The notes beneath the pieces are model-generated. The model did not search any database and had not been told where the DNA came from. It worked only from the letters and a program-made list of their open reading frames with translations. From Gadus chalcogrammus (lineage: Eukaryota; Chordata; Actinopteri; Gadiformes; Gadidae), in the NCBI RefSeq assembly GCF_026213295.1, contig NC_079432.1, positions 15,877,564 to 15,941,563 of the forward strand: a DNA stretch of 64,000 nucleotides, given 5' to 3'. Shown here in pieces: positions 1-43,200 of the stretch (positions within the stretch are counted from its first letter, which is position 1; every line of letters begins with the position of its first letter). The position numbers and the translations under genes were made by a program.

Positions 1-236
1 GCCCTCTCTCCCCCTCTTTGCTCTGTCTCTCTCATGTGTCCTCTCCATATCCCCCCTCCCCCTCTCTCCCCCTCTCTCCTCCTCTCTCACTCTGTACTGT
101 AAAGTGTCAAAGAGCCAACTGTCACGTCAGAGTAAAACACGTCTGGACGTCAGCTCCTAAACGTCTGCGTATTGCCGCCGGCAGCAGTGGTGCGTCCCGA
201 TGTGTGGTGTGTGTGTGTGTGTGTGTGAGTGTGTGT

Positions 237-277
<41 letters not shown>

Positions 278-1590
278 TGTTTTTTGGGCGTGGTCAGTGA
301 GGTCGATCAGGCAGGCTTCCAGCCCCCCCCGCACCCAGATGAATCACCCTCTTTCTTCAGCCGGGCCCCGGGGCCTTGCCTGATGACCCCCCCCTGGGCT
401 CCATCCGTGGTGGCCCTCCATTACCATTCTGCTGGGCAGCGTGCCGGCGGTGCTTCCACAAAGAACCACCGTCTCTTTAATGTCACAAACTGCTTCCATT
501 TGTGTTGTTTTCCGAAGATGACCGCAACACCAGATATATTTTGTTTTTCAGACGTCTTCTGATTGCTCATTGGTTGATTGGGGTGTCAGTTTACTCTGAG
601 TTTGAAAATGCTACAATGGTTGTTCTAGTCGTGATGAACAGGGAGAGGGAAGTTGCTCTTCATCCTGTGGTTATCAACGTCCTTGTATCACTCTAAATCT
701 CTGTGTCTTTTCCTCCTTCCTGGACAATCACTCAGTCTCCCTCTCTCTCTCAATCTCTCTCTCTCTCTCTCTCCCCCCTCTCTCTCTGTTCTTGAGGATT
801 CACTTGTGTCTGTAATTAACTTTGAGGATTGATAGACAGGCAGATGGCACAGCAACCATCTTGAATTGTCAAGTTTAAAGCTCTTAGCCTAGTCGATAAA
901 TAAACTGCTAATTCCTTTTGAGTGTTGCTGTCAGTTCCTAGCCCTCATAAAGACTTTAATATCTTCTCATAACCACAACCTCTATGTTAGTTGAACGAAA
1001 GGTCTGTGTTGTTAATGGCTCATTAACCTGCAGAGGACATGAGTGGTAATACTTCAAACCACACAGTATGTCATCCTTCATTCATCACTCTTGGATCTAA
1101 CTTGAACTTGAAACTTACAACTTGACCTAGAGACTTGAACATCGCACACAGATATTGTAAGCTCAGTTTTAAACACGTGATCATGGGGAAATCAAATGTT
1201 TTAATTTAGTTTGTATTACAAATGGTTCTGCGTTGACTTCATTGTGTCATCCTGGAGTTTCTTTTATAGAAGCGTTTATAGAGTCAAATATTTATACAAC
1301 ATCACATATGGAACACATTTGGCTACAAATATAAGATTGAAGTGCTATTACGTTTGGCTTTTGCAATTTTATGTGTTTTCTTTGTTTATGCACAACGAGT
1401 GCACGCCTGGGCACACACACATACTGTATGCACACATTGTGACAGGCCTGTGGAGAGTTTTTCAGAGTGATTCTCAGGTTGACACTACATCTGATTTATA
1501 ACTGCAACAGGGCCCGGACGACCATGACTCAATTCTCAAACCTACAGTTAACCCATCATAATGTGACAGCTTCATATAACTTTAATAACT
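1..1590. other. No gene seen; simple repeats
   Basis: The stretch contains a CT-rich start, (TG)n at 207-275 and a CT tract near 738-788. I looked for upstream receptor exons (a pentraxin-like domain) and found none I could support. Confidence 0.5.
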
Positions 1591-2190
1591 AGAATTTCAT
1601 TGTGAATGTTGCAGATGTCACTGCTGCTGTTAAGACACCACAGTGGCAGATTCTTTAAGAGCGTCCTTGACGGCCGGAACAAGAGAGACTGCAAACAGTT
1701 AACAGCTCTCTCCAATCAGGCAACTTTCCAAAAGCCTTGAAGGATGCAGTTATTAACTTAAGTTATTAACCCCTTTTAAAAAGGCGGCGCCTTGATCCTT
1801 CCATCATGAACAACTACAGACTGAGATCAACTCTACCCTTCATAAGTCAAATCCTAGAGAAAGTTTTCCTCCAGCAACTTAATGATTTCTTGGCCTCAAT
1901 ATGCAGTCAAGATTTGGACACCTTCATAGCATCGAACCGGCTCTTATTAAAGTGGTAAATGATATTCATCTTAACACAGATGCTGGCACAATGGCAATAT
2001 TGATGCCGTTAGATCTCAGTGCTCGCTCAACACTGTTGACCACTCAATGCTTTTGGATGGATTGGAAAACTGGGTTGGGCTTTCAGGCCCAGTCTGAAAC
2101 TGGTTCAGGTCATATCTACAAGACCGGAAATACTTTGTCTCCATTGGTGATATTAGTGGGTAAAATACCTTTAACAACTGGTTTTAAAAG
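1590..2190 (+). mobile_element. Decayed L2/Maui-type LINE reverse-transcriptase fragment
   Basis: With many stops and frameshifts, the + strand reads like the RT palm start: NNYRLRSTLPFISQILEKVF, a piece like HSIEPALIKVVNDIHLNTDA, then a degraded LDLSA. This matches the YRPISNLPF...EKV and ALIKVVNDIL blocks of L2 RTs. The element is truncated and dead. Sequence from 2230 to 2870 may be more old repeat. Confidence 0.7.
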
Positions 2191-2934
2191 AATGCATGAT
2201 AGACATTTGAATAAAATAATAGGTTGACATCTATCGCAGTTTAGCAGAAAACGAAGGTGAACATAAACGTTTTTAACCTTTATCTTAATGTAGTCAGGGT
2301 TGGAGCAAGTCTCAGACTTTCAGGAAGTTTATTCTAGCTATGTGATGCATAGTAGCTGAATCCTGCTTTGACTCTTGGCACATTTAGCTGACTGGTCCCA
2401 GTTGATCTTAAAGGTCAGGAGGGTTCTTATAGGGGAAGCATTTCAGTGATATACTTTACCCCTAAATCGTCTAGTCATTTATAGGTGGGCCGCAGTATTT
2501 TGAAAGCAATCCTATGACATACCGGGAGCCAATGGGATTTGAGGATTGGTGAAATGTGTTCAAATTGTTTGGTATAACTCAACCAGCTGCATACTGACAT
2601 GTTTTTCTCAGTCCTCTGAGTGTAAACCTAACCCTGTTTTTGAGGTTATAGAAGGCCTATTTTATCACTGACTTGATGTGGAAATTAAGATCTGAATTCA
2701 TAATAACAGCAAGATTTCGGACTTGGCTTTTAAGGAGACAGACTTAAGGTGTAGGCTTTTTAGTCTCTCATCCTTGGCATCGAAAACCGTTCTTTCAGTT
2801 TGGCCTTATTTAGTTCTAGGAAACTCTGGCCCATCTAGCCCTTGAGCTGCTCAATACAGTGGCACAGGGATCTATTGGACCGTAGTCGGTCGGTGATAGG
2901 GCTGTATCGATTTTTGCGTTATTCTCATAATAAA

Positions 2935-3050
2935 GTGTGCATACGTGGGTGTGTGTGCATTGGTGTGTGGGTGGTATTGTGTGTGGTTGTGTGAGTGGGT
3001 GGGTGTGTGGATGTGTGGTTGTTTGTTTGGGTGTCTGGGTATGTCATGCT
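2935..3050. repeat. Degenerate GT/GGGTG simple repeat
   Basis: An imperfect mix of GTGT, GGTG and GGGTG units with no coding sense. Confidence 0.8.
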
Positions 3051-3192
3051 TAAGTGATGGATTGGAAGACAAAACAATTAAATAAGAATGAATGATTATT
3101 TCTAGACGGCATACAGCTCTCAGATTTAGTCTACTGAAGCAAAGAAATAAGAAGATGTCAAAAGAAACAAGCCCGCAGTGTTGTTTCTTGCA

Positions 3193-4669
3193 CAGTGATG
3201 GGAATAACAGCGTTATAAATAACGGGGGTACTAACCGCGTTACTTTTTTCATTAACGGGTAATCTAACAGATTACTCTTCCCATCATTATAACACCGTTA
3301 CCGTTACTTCCTAAAAATGTGGTGCGTTACTATAATTTAAGCAGTTTTTTCATCAGACCCAATAGATCTCGCTCTCTCTCTTTACTGTTCTTCAATGGTT
3401 AGTGGGTACGAGACAATCACATTCATGATAACGATAGGCTGAGGTAGAGTAACATGTCACGGTAAACCAATCAGAGGTGGAGTTTGGCGGGTTCTGTTTA
3501 CGCACATTCAAAAGTCTGCATAGTCGGACACACAAGTGAGACAACGTGCAACTGGAATGGCGAACCCAAATAATCCCAAAACAGCCGTCTTTAAATGGAA
3601 GTAAAGTATAGCCTTTACTTTTCCCTCCAAGAAATTAAAGGAACGTGTGTTATCGTGAAATGCACATTATGCCACGTCTGAGTCAAGTATTTCAAACTAG
3701 GGCCCGACCGATATTGATTTTTGAGTGCCGATGCCGATGCCGATTATTTTCAGAGAAAAATTACGATTACGATTTAATCGGCCGATTAAAAACAAAACAA
3801 AAAAAAGCCTATAAAACGTAGTTTTTGATACCTTAAATATACTTTAAACACTTTTGACGAATATGTGAATTGAATGCAGAACCTTTGAGTGTTTTAGAAT
3901 ACATTTACAGTCAAAAATGAGTGTAATGTAAAATGTAAAATAAATAACTAACTCCCAATGTGCTGCGCTCGTGAGCAGTGACTAACACGTGCGTGCTGAG
4001 CAGTATGGTCTCACCGTTAGAGTCTACAGTATAACAAATTAACATGGCCTGGGACCTAAAGAAAAACAGGCACAACATGCTCAAACAACGCGTCTTGTGT
4101 ACATTGGTGAGGTGAGCGCGCAGCTGCCTGAGTGAGCGTGCTTTCATGTTGTACGGTAAAATTCAATCTCCTCTTTTTTACTCCAGCTAAAGTTGTTAGT
4201 TAGCAAGGCGAGTAGGAGCGCAATCTGCAAGATACTAAGCGCAATAACATTTAAAAAAAAAAATCTAAAAAAAATCAACAAAAAAAAAATCGGTTGTAAT
4301 CGGCGTCTTTTTGGCAGATGTTGATTATTTTCAAAAAGGCTATAATCGGCCGATTAAATCGGCAGGCCGATGAACCGGTCGGGCCCTATTTCAAACATCC
4401 TTCAACGTTGCATGCTTCCGTGCCTTCCATGCTTCTGTGCATGAACATGCCCATGTATTTTGAGTTCCGTTAAAGAGGGGTGGGGTAGGACATGGGGTCC
4501 AAATTATTTGACACATTTGATTATTAAAAAATATACTTGAAAGTACAGCAATAGTTATTTTCCACAGTAACTAGTTACTTTTATAATTTGTAACAGATTT
4601 ACTACTTTAGTTACCGTTTTAGTTACCGTTTGTAACTCATTACTTTTTTAAGTAACTTGCCCAACATTT
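3193..4669. mobile_element. hAT-like DNA transposon, host of a second insertion
   Basis: The left end CAGTGATGGGAATAAC and right end GTAACTTGCCCAACA are imperfect inverted repeats of a common fish hAT type. The 8-bp direct repeat TTCTTGCA flanks them (3185-3192 and 4670-4677), the hAT target-site length. The last bases of the right end are mutated. The interior is interrupted by another element at 3698-4388. No intact transposase is present. Confidence 0.75.
3698..4388. mobile_element. Non-autonomous hAT element nested in the 3193-4669 element
   Basis: The ends TAGGGCCCGACCGAT and CCGGTCGGGCCCTA are inverted repeats. Perfect 8-bp duplications TTTCAAAC flank it (3690-3697 and 4389-4396). Subterminal AATCGGCCGATTAAA motifs recur at both ends. 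It is 691 bp with no transposase. Confidence 0.88.
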
Positions 4670-4831
4670 TTCTTGCACAGGTAGGATTGATGATGATACG
4701 TTTAGTATCTTGCACAGGCAGTATGTGTTTGTGCAAGATCTTCAAATGATGTGCAGTTATTGTGTGAAAGAGCTTCAGATGATGTTTAAATTTGCAAGTA
4801 TTTCACCAATAACACCCTCCTCTCCTCTCCA

Positions 4832-4931
4832 NNNNNNNNNNNNNNNNNNNNNNNNNNNNNNNNNNNNNNNNNNNNNNNNNNNNNNNNNNNNNNNNNNNNN
4901 NNNNNNNNNNNNNNNNNNNNNNNNNNNNNNN
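4832..4931. other. Assembly gap (100 Ns)
   Basis: Exactly 100 Ns, the usual placeholder for a gap of unknown size. It sits at the 5' edge of the giant stalk exon and hides its acceptor and possibly more coding sequence. Confidence 0.99.
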
Positions 4932-34375
<29,444 letters not shown>

Positions 34376-34400
34376 AGCTTTTGCAAGACTCTCTCTCTCT

Positions 34401-34464
<64 letters not shown>

Positions 34465-36640
34465 CTCTCATTCTCTGACCTTGTTTAATCCTGTGTACCA
34501 ATCCTGAGGTTCCGCAAAACAGTCTCAGAATGTGCAGCTCAAATTGTTTTGTTTTTTTCATCAACCGTTTTGTTGGCGGCATATTCATGAAAGTTCTGGA
34601 ATGTAAAGCACCTCTTGCTTCCCATTGGCTGACACAGCCAGCAAGCAATTTTGATATATTCGATATTTGCCATGTTTTTATATTTTTCCCCTACAGTTCA
34701 GACTCCGGCCCTGGTAGTTTTTTGCGGTGTGACAATCAAAATGTCTTACGTTTTGACTTACTGAGTTCACCTGAATCCAAGAAAAAATACCAAAACCAAA
34801 CATTAGGCATACAAAGTTGTATTTGGACCTAGCCCTGCTTCAAATATGTGTTATTTCGGCATCCATCTATCTTTAGTTGTAGTGAATACGGACAACATAA
34901 TCTCAGATCAGTAGCAGTCCTATTGTGTTATAGCAGAACTTCTGGGGGAGAATGCACAGAGCCTGGGCCAAATCAAGGGGCAAAGATACACCTTTTTTCC
35001 TGTTTCATAACCGAAATATTCTATTGAAGAAAACTCAGATTGCAGCAACATGATTGGTTGATACAAATATAAAGTATATATATATATAGTATATAAAGTA
35101 CAGAAAGTGACACGCCCGTAGTCACAGATATGACCTTTTCTGCCATCAGACTTAACATTAATCTAAAATCTGATTTGAGAGACTAGGGACAATGTAACAC
35201 GACTTCCAGTATGTTCATATGTGTCAATTTAGAAAATACAAAGAATTATATTTGAAACATACATATTCTGTAACTTTAAGTGGTAGGAACATAGTTGTGC
35301 GGTGAATAAACATATTCACTGCGGAAAAACCTCAGACATGGACAGCCCATGGCCTCATCTCTCTGATGTCCTCCAACCAATTCTCCCTGAAACTCTGGTT
35401 CGGAACCCCTGTAGTGATTTCTCACAACTGGAGGTTGTCATGAATACTTCAGCCTTACCCTGAACCTCAGCTTTACCCAGGCTTCACCTCACAGAGGAAT
35501 TTCTTGAGCAACTTTCAGATTTGACCTTCCTAGTCACCAGCTCTTAGTGAGGGTCATCAGATTGGATGCAGTTCAACATTATTAATTTATTTTACATTTG
35601 AATTACTTCCTTCATTGAATAATGTAATAGTTGCCAACCATGCCATTTAACAGCGCTAAACGTAACCCCCGACAGACTATCTCAATACAGTGTCATTGTT
35701 ATGTAAAAATGAGCCTTATATATCAAGCACAATCTGTTGATGCAATCCTTCCCAGACTTTAAGTGACTTACCTGGGATTTAAACGGACCATAAAGTTAAT
35801 GTTATGTTTGTTGGTAAAGGATATGTAAAAAGTATTTACGATCGCATAAAGTCTTTCTTGGAATCCACTGTTGTTCTCTATCATCCCCATTGGTGGTCAG
35901 TTGGGGCGGGGGGGCTGTTCAGGCAGCTTTCAGAGAAGAAACCAGCGGGGAAATAAATGACAGATAAGTAGTTTGCTAATCACTCAAATGTTTTTCATTA
36001 TTTTCCCTCTATCTAAATACTGTGAGGTTTAATGTCAAAACTGGTCATGTGCAAAGCCACAATTTGTGTAAATATCTTATTTTAAGTGCCTTCTTTCTTC
36101 ATTACCTTATATGTGCCTGGATGGTTGTTGCCGTTTTTTTACATTTCCATTTATAATACAATGTGATGCAGTAGAGCAGTGGATGGGTCTTCTGCTAGCT
36201 TTAGAGCGAGCCCTAAGGTTCACTGCTAGCCAAATGTATGTCCCTAGCACCGCCATTTTTGGTATTTTGTGGTTTGTGGTTTTTTCTGCTAGCAAGTGCA
36301 TTCTGCTCTATTATTCACATCCATTGTAGCTAGTATTTTTTTCACAAAGGGAAGTAATATTATACTTTTTTATTTTATTTCTCAAACATACTTGACTGTC
36401 CTACAGATTTACATACACATGACTACTGATAATCTTTGTAGAAACACAATGTCGTTCTTTGGTCCAACTTTACTTTCTTTGTTAATGTTTATGTTTTGTC
36501 CATCACAATATCACTCTGTTACATAAGATATAAGGTATTTTCATTGATTCAAATATTTTGAAGCAAATCATTCGTCATTCACAGTTTCCCGCTCTATGAA
36601 TCACAATTGTAGATGGAAAAAATAAATGTATATCTTCAGT
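34376..36640 (+). other. Probable 3' UTR of the receptor long isoform
   Basis: This is AT-rich non-coding sequence after the TGA. It starts with a (CTCTCA)n tract (34389-34465) and carries AATAAA hexamers at 35305-35310 and 36621-36626. No open frame of interest was found. The exact end is unknown. Confidence 0.45.
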
Positions 36641-39600
36641 GTTTAATTAAATGTCTTTTGTTGTTTGTTTTGTTGCTTCATAAAAAAGGGACAATAATTA
36701 TAATTATTTGAAAAAGGCTCCTTTTTTTAACAAATGTTCATCAGTTATTTGCTTTATATGCTATACTCTGTAAAAATGATATCTGAAAAGTGCTTTCTTT
36801 CTTTACCGTAAAAGTCTTGATATGTTTGTGAAACTGTTTTTGGAAGCTATAAAGGAGTCATGTCATGGTTGCTGTGCTCTCCTTTTTATTGACTTGGTTT
36901 TGTTTTGCATATCAATGATCTAATAACTAAAGACTGAGCTAAGCCAGAGGGAAAGCCATCAAGCTTGTTACACGGACCCAGATCAGACGGGCAGAGGGAC
37001 TGATTTATACCAGACTCCCATTGCATGCCATTTATATTGTGCAGAAAATATGTTATACATTATTATTACTAAGTTAATAAAGTGAGTTAGGACACCTTCT
37101 TCAATACAGTATTTCCCCTTTTGAGACTTCAAAAAAAGTATCTTAGTATAACAGTTAAATTGAAAGCATGAAGCGATGCATTTATATTTTTGGAAAGAGA
37201 AAACAACCTCTTTTGATGAGTGAACGTTTTTTAATGTTTGTTCATGTTGCCGTCCAGCCACCCACTTGATGCTCGCGACCCACAGTTTAAAAAAAACAGA
37301 GTCTGTTCCTATTCATATGAGGATTATAAATATGAATTAGTATACTATTACGTTAAATGCCAGGACATTTATAAAGTAATCCTCTAAATGAGGTACTTGG
37401 GCGGAGAACCACCTGTCAGCCGTCATCGAGGCTCTGTTGTGCAGAGCTCAGGGTATATGTACAGCTCACCAGACCCACTCTGGCTTGGCCTGGGTTCACT
37501 TGTCATCGTCATGATGAGCAACAATGGATAAACACCGGAGATTCTCCAGGCAACAGCACAACACAGAACACTGTGTACCCCCTCCCTGTTGCCCAGAAGG
37601 TTGAAGGAATGACTACTTTTCTTTTAGGAGAACCAAACCCAAACCCCAGATGTACACTGGTTTGTATTAGACGGCTCCCAGTATAGCTTAAAACCAGTGC
37701 TATGGCAAGCTTAACCTTGCATTGGCTGTGATGGTTACCTGGTCACCCACTGATTTGAAGGGGGCGTTTACAGGGGAGCAGGCAACATTTTTTTCATCTT
37801 TGGTTCGTCTTTGAATATGCCCACACATTACATTGCTTCCATTACAATCATGGGGATGTGAATCCAGTGCATCAGGCCAATTTGGGGGGTGATTTAACTT
37901 TTTTACCGAATTGAGTTTATATACTGAATTCACTAGGATGCTACAATTCAGCCACAAACTAATTAGCCATTGCAAAAATAAACCACGTGTTGAACCTTGA
38001 CCACTCTGCGAGACTTACCTAGCCCGGACATCACCAGAGGCAATCATCAGAAACCACCCTTCATCAGAGTGTGTGTGTGTGTGTGTTTGAGTTCAAACGA
38101 CCATGTTCATTGACTCCCCAATAAAGTGACATCATGGTTTGTTTGTTTACACGTGACATCAAACCGGGGCTCTCCACTGTCTTTGACATGTCTGTATTTG
38201 GACATGCATTGTTTTGGACTAACGCTGTCATCTGGAGACCATATGATTAACATAAAAGATGGAAAGAAACAGCCTTTCCGGGAGCATTTGGTCATGTATG
38301 GATTGATTTGGACTAATGCTGTCACCTGGAGACCATATGATAAATCCTGGGATATTGACATGATGGATACAAACCAAGATTAAATGATTGGAACTAAAAG
38401 AAAACTGTAGTGGTCTTTTCGTGAGCAAGTATTTTGAAAGCAGTTTTGTTTATTTTGTTTTACCAGAGTGTCATGAGATGATTGTATTCATGCAGATGCA
38501 ACATCTCAATTTTAATTTAACTGAGCATTTGGCAGCACAAGATGTGTGGACTGCGATAAGCAATCCAAGCCATATTTAAAAAAAGAGTTAGTAGGAAACT
38601 CACTGGGAAATTATTATTTAATCTGTGAGCCACACTTCCATGGACGGATTTACACTCTACGGGACCCCTTGGCCCCCCTCCACCCCATCTTACCGTTCCC
38701 GCTGACAACTATGAGGACCCCAAGAAATACCTCACGTTGATACGCACGACTTCACTCTGTCTCAGGCGCCGGCCTAAGACAACCGCAGATGTTCTCGTCA
38801 GCAGCCTGGAGCTGGATCAACATAATGTTGGATTGTTATCTGGCTTCTAAATCTTACAATGGGATTAGGCTTGGATGGGGTTTTTGTACTCCAACTCTGG
38901 AGGACAAACTGTGTTTGGACAAGTATTCCTTCTACGGAGAAGGAATTTGGACTGGAGTCTGGATGCTCCGGTTCATCTCCAGTCAGACTGGGTGCCCTGC
39001 TCCCACTCAATAAGTTCCCCCTCTGTTCTCCGGCCCATTGACGTGTCAAAATCAAATCTATGGTAAAATGGACAACCTTCCCCTTCTACCTCTCTGTCTC
39101 CCTTCCTTCAACGTCTACTCTGACATTCCCTTAACAGGCCAGGTGTTCTCACTAAGAGATTGACAGAAGACTCCACCTAATCCTCCCATTCCTCCGTCTG
39201 AGTAGTTCCTCACACTCGTCAAACACAATGCCGGAGATGTGGTGGTGGTTAGAGCGTGCGTTCGAGGCTGGTCCACGTGCCAGCACTCTGATGAGCGTCT
39301 CAGGTGCCCACTGTCTGGTCTCAGCCTCTGTTGACCCTGGGTGGAGCCGTGCCTGAAGGCCGGCTGTCCGGTCGGGCTTTGTGGCTTGGAAAGAGGCTCA
39401 ATTGGTAGGCTTAGGACAACGGTACTCTCCGCATACTAGGGAGCTTTGTCCAGATTGACTGTTACATAGAGACTGAGACTGAGTTTAAGTTTCTAATGGT
39501 TTGGATAGCTGCCATTAAGGTATGCTTTGCTTGTTTCAACGATGAAACATCACATCATTTGAAGATCATTTGAGTGTTATTTATAATAATATAATTTACC

Positions 39601-39716
39601 TTTACCGTTGCTTCATAGTTGTTGTTGAATATTCGCGTACTTAGGCGGGCTCCCCCACCTAAGTACTTCCGCTCAATTTTGATTCCCCATCAGTACTAGT
39701 TCTGGGTCTGCGGTAC
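36640..39716. other. Intergenic, no gene supported
   Basis: AT-rich. An imperfect 95-bp tandem duplication lies near 38214-38345: TTGGACTAACGCTGTCATCT recurs as TTGGACTAATGCTGTCACCT. Confidence 0.5.
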
Positions 39717-40242
39717 AGAGTGGCGAAGTCGCGTCTCTGCCGGTAGAGCCAATGGGACCCATGAGATCGAAAAATATGAATGGGTTTCAATGGAGAGAAA
39801 GTAATTATCTTCTTGTCCCAGTCTTTATATGCCCCGGATTACACATATGTTGTTTGTGGATTTAAATGATAATTTTTCATTTCAAGAGTTTGTCTGTTTA
39901 TTGTGCAATTGTTCAGTTAAAGGCTGTAGAGAAAACACAATGAGAAAGACTACACGTCTCGTATGTGACGTCACACTCCCTGTGACTGGCGTGGACAAGA
40001 ACGACAATCTTCCCATCGGCATAACTGAAACTCTCCACATGCCCCGACTTATAATGGCAGAGAACAGCTGTAGTTCACAAAGCGGCCTCTCACACAACCT
40101 AACATTATCAAACTTCTTCGCAATTTTCTTTCGTTTTCTTTGGATGAATTGAATTTCAATTGGAAGAATTGAAACCCAATCATATTTTTCGTTCTCATAG
40201 GTCCCATGGGCTCTACTGAAAGGGGCATGACTTCGCCACTCT
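39717..40242. mobile_element. MITE with long (about 75 bp) terminal inverted repeats
   Basis: The left end AGAGTGGCGAAGTCGC, through GAGCCAATGGGACCCATGAG and CGAAAAATATGAATGGGTTT, is matched in reverse complement by the right end (40165-40242) with scattered mismatches. It is 526 bp with no coding capacity. A target duplication was not clear, so the superfamily is open. Confidence 0.82.
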
Positions 40243-43200
40243 ATGTTAGTTGGTTTTCTCCTTCCAATTTTTCTGCATCCAACCCTTTTAAAAAGAATGA
40301 ACTATTCAGTGGCTGACAACAATGATAATAGGCGAGTTTCAGATCGTCTGCATTTGCGCGCATGCATGCACGACACTTGAGAACATCCGCCGGAACTATT
40401 CAGAAATATGTCAAGTTCCCACAACGTCAAGTCGGACACAGGTGCACTTCTCGTTGTTTGAACAAGCATCGTTTTGGAGAGGGCACGCCTCTTTGAAATG
40501 GTGGTGATAATTCCAACCAACCAGGGCAACGTTTTGATATGTTGAGGGAAGTGTCTTATGTCCGAACTTATTCGAAAGCAAATACCCAGAAAAGCAGGAT
40601 AAGTTGTTTTCCTAAAACTACCGTGAGTTTTGGAAGCAAGGTGACTCGTCGCATCGGAAGTTATCACAGGTATTTCTGACGTTTTTCATCCCAGAATGCA
40701 TTCTGACGCATGGCAAACGAAGCCGCATGCCTTATCAAAAACAAGCCTATTAAAGCCAGCTCTCGTTGGCAGACATCTTCACGCACAGTGTTTGGTTTGC
40801 TTACAGCCTGCGCGCAACGTGATTCCCGGCCAAACGTTAGCAATTGGTTTGATCCAGAGTGACTGTGGCACTGGGCAGATCCAATAGTTTAAAACTTCAA
40901 CAGACACCCGCCTTCAAGTGAGGTAACGTTTTTCAATTGAGTAAGTCCAGACTCTGTGCAATTGAAATGAAGTACAAGAGTCTGGTAAGACCAGGCTAAT
41001 ATATCCAGGGCCGGTGAGACACCCGATTTGGTTCCCCATTGGAAATCCCCTCCCCCCTCGAAACGCCATGTTAAATGACTCCGCCCACAGGACCAACCCA
41101 GAACAACTGGATCTACGGAAAGCCAAGTGGTACAGAATGATTGACGAGTTGCGTGAGATTGCACGCGAAAACGAGATTTCCCTATTGTTTTGATCGTCTG
41201 TTCTTTAATTCAGTGTTGTTAGTCATTCTTTTTAATGTAAATTAGTTAATTGCAGTTGTAATATATCAGATCTGAGGATCTGTTGATTTGTTTATAATAT
41301 TGAATAAATAAAAACCTGTTGTTGAATTGTTATTGTGTCTATGCAACAGTTCAAATTGTCGATCATCACAATGACAATCATGTAGGCCTATAGCTTATTT
41401 TATGGGCATGTCGTGCAACAGATAATAAGTAATGGGTAGGCGTACCTCAGCTTTCAGGAAACAATGTTTTGTGTTCAGTGAATGGATCATTGATTTGTGT
41501 GAAATCATGAAAGAATAGGCATTTTGTGCTGCTTAGTTCTTTTAAAATTGTATAAATCATAAGGAACTTATAATGAAATGACTCTGAAATCTTGGATGGA
41601 CTCTGCTCTTGTCTGTTTGTCCGATCGAGGCAATATAATAATATAATTGTAGTGCGTATACTGTAATTTTAGCCTAATTGAAGAGGGCGTCTAACCAATT
41701 CCGATGGGTGAGAAGTGTGTAAATGATGGTGGCAAGGCTGTACATGATCTGGGAAACGTGTTTATCACATGAATTTATGTTGGATTCGTGGAAATGGAAA
41801 AACTCATGTATACCGAGCTGCTATACTACAAAAGTGATGGCTCATATCCCCCAGGTATTTCTAAGGAGCAGAAATATATCATTCGAAGGCGCTCCGCCCG
41901 TCTCCTTCTGGATGATAAGCCATGGTAACGCTATGCCTACCTCCAAAATAATTCCCTGATCTCCTGCTCTATCAATAGCTCATCAGAATAAAGGACATGT
42001 TTCTTGCAGGCTACTGACAACGACCTTGTTTCAATAGGTGATACAATGTATTACATATCTTTGAAAAACGAAAATGGAGGTGTGCAAGAAAGTTGTGGTT
42101 GGCGCGGAGGAGGCCAATCAGATATTTTGGGACTTCCATGCCAGTGCCCATGGAGACCACTGTGGAACCCAAAAAAACAAATATTCAGTCACCGCAAGGT
42201 TTTACTTGCCTTGAATGGGAGTTGACTTGGATGAATGGGTAAATGGAATTATTTGATTGGAGTGTATAATATATTGAGCGTAGATTGTCTTGCTTCCTGG
42301 ACTGCATTTCCCATGCCTGCTTTTGAACCATCAGGTTGTGTGCTAAATGCCAATACACCAGGCTCTCCATTAAAAAGGAGCCAGAATATATGCCAATCTA
42401 TGTATGTACTAAGCCTTTCATTTTACTGAATACTTGTAAACAACAACCATGCTTATTTTGTGATAACAATGATATACATTGTGTGATTTTCAGGTTAACA
42501 GTCCACTGGAGTTAGTTGGAGAAAGGACACCTGATCCTTCATGTTCACCTCTCTCTGAACTTTGTAAGTACAACTAGTTGCGGTTTTTGCCATTCGGAAG
42601 TCTAGACCTAGAAATTCCGGATACAACTGTTCAACTATAATTTGAGAAAGGCAAAGAACTTCTCTTGTTTAATTTTGTAGTACAGTATCCATAATAGCAC
42701 ATTTTTTTGTAGTTTGAGTGTATAGTTAATTCAGTATATGGGCCATAAATTGCACACATAAAAGTGTCCTTACTTTGTGCTTAAGCGCTTTTGCAGTTTA
42801 TGGAGTTCATCTATTGTCATAATTTGCTAAATATACTTTAACATTCTTTGTAGCATTTTTGTATGTGTAATTTATTTGACTTGATCCAATCGTCAAATCC
42901 CGAAGGCTGGCAAGCGTTAGTTACACCACCCCTTCCCCCCCAACATGCTGGGTCAATTTTCGGCATCATAAGGTTGAGTGATAGTCAAGTCATACACCGT
43001 TTGAAAGCTTAGAATCTCAGGAATGTCCACCAATGTCAACCATTCGGTGGAATAAATATGTTTAGCAAATATGGATCAAATATATCCTAGTGTCTTAGGT
43101 CAAAATTGCCCCCCTCACCCTCCCCCTCCCTTGGTGCATTCTAATTGCATTCTAATATTACTTTATCGTCAATGTGGATATCCTTAGCAATGAGTTGGTA

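Noticed and set aside
200..562. 120-codon frame, possible upstream receptor exon
   Set aside because: It starts in (TG)n and shows no pentraxin-like motif or phase-consistent splice sites.
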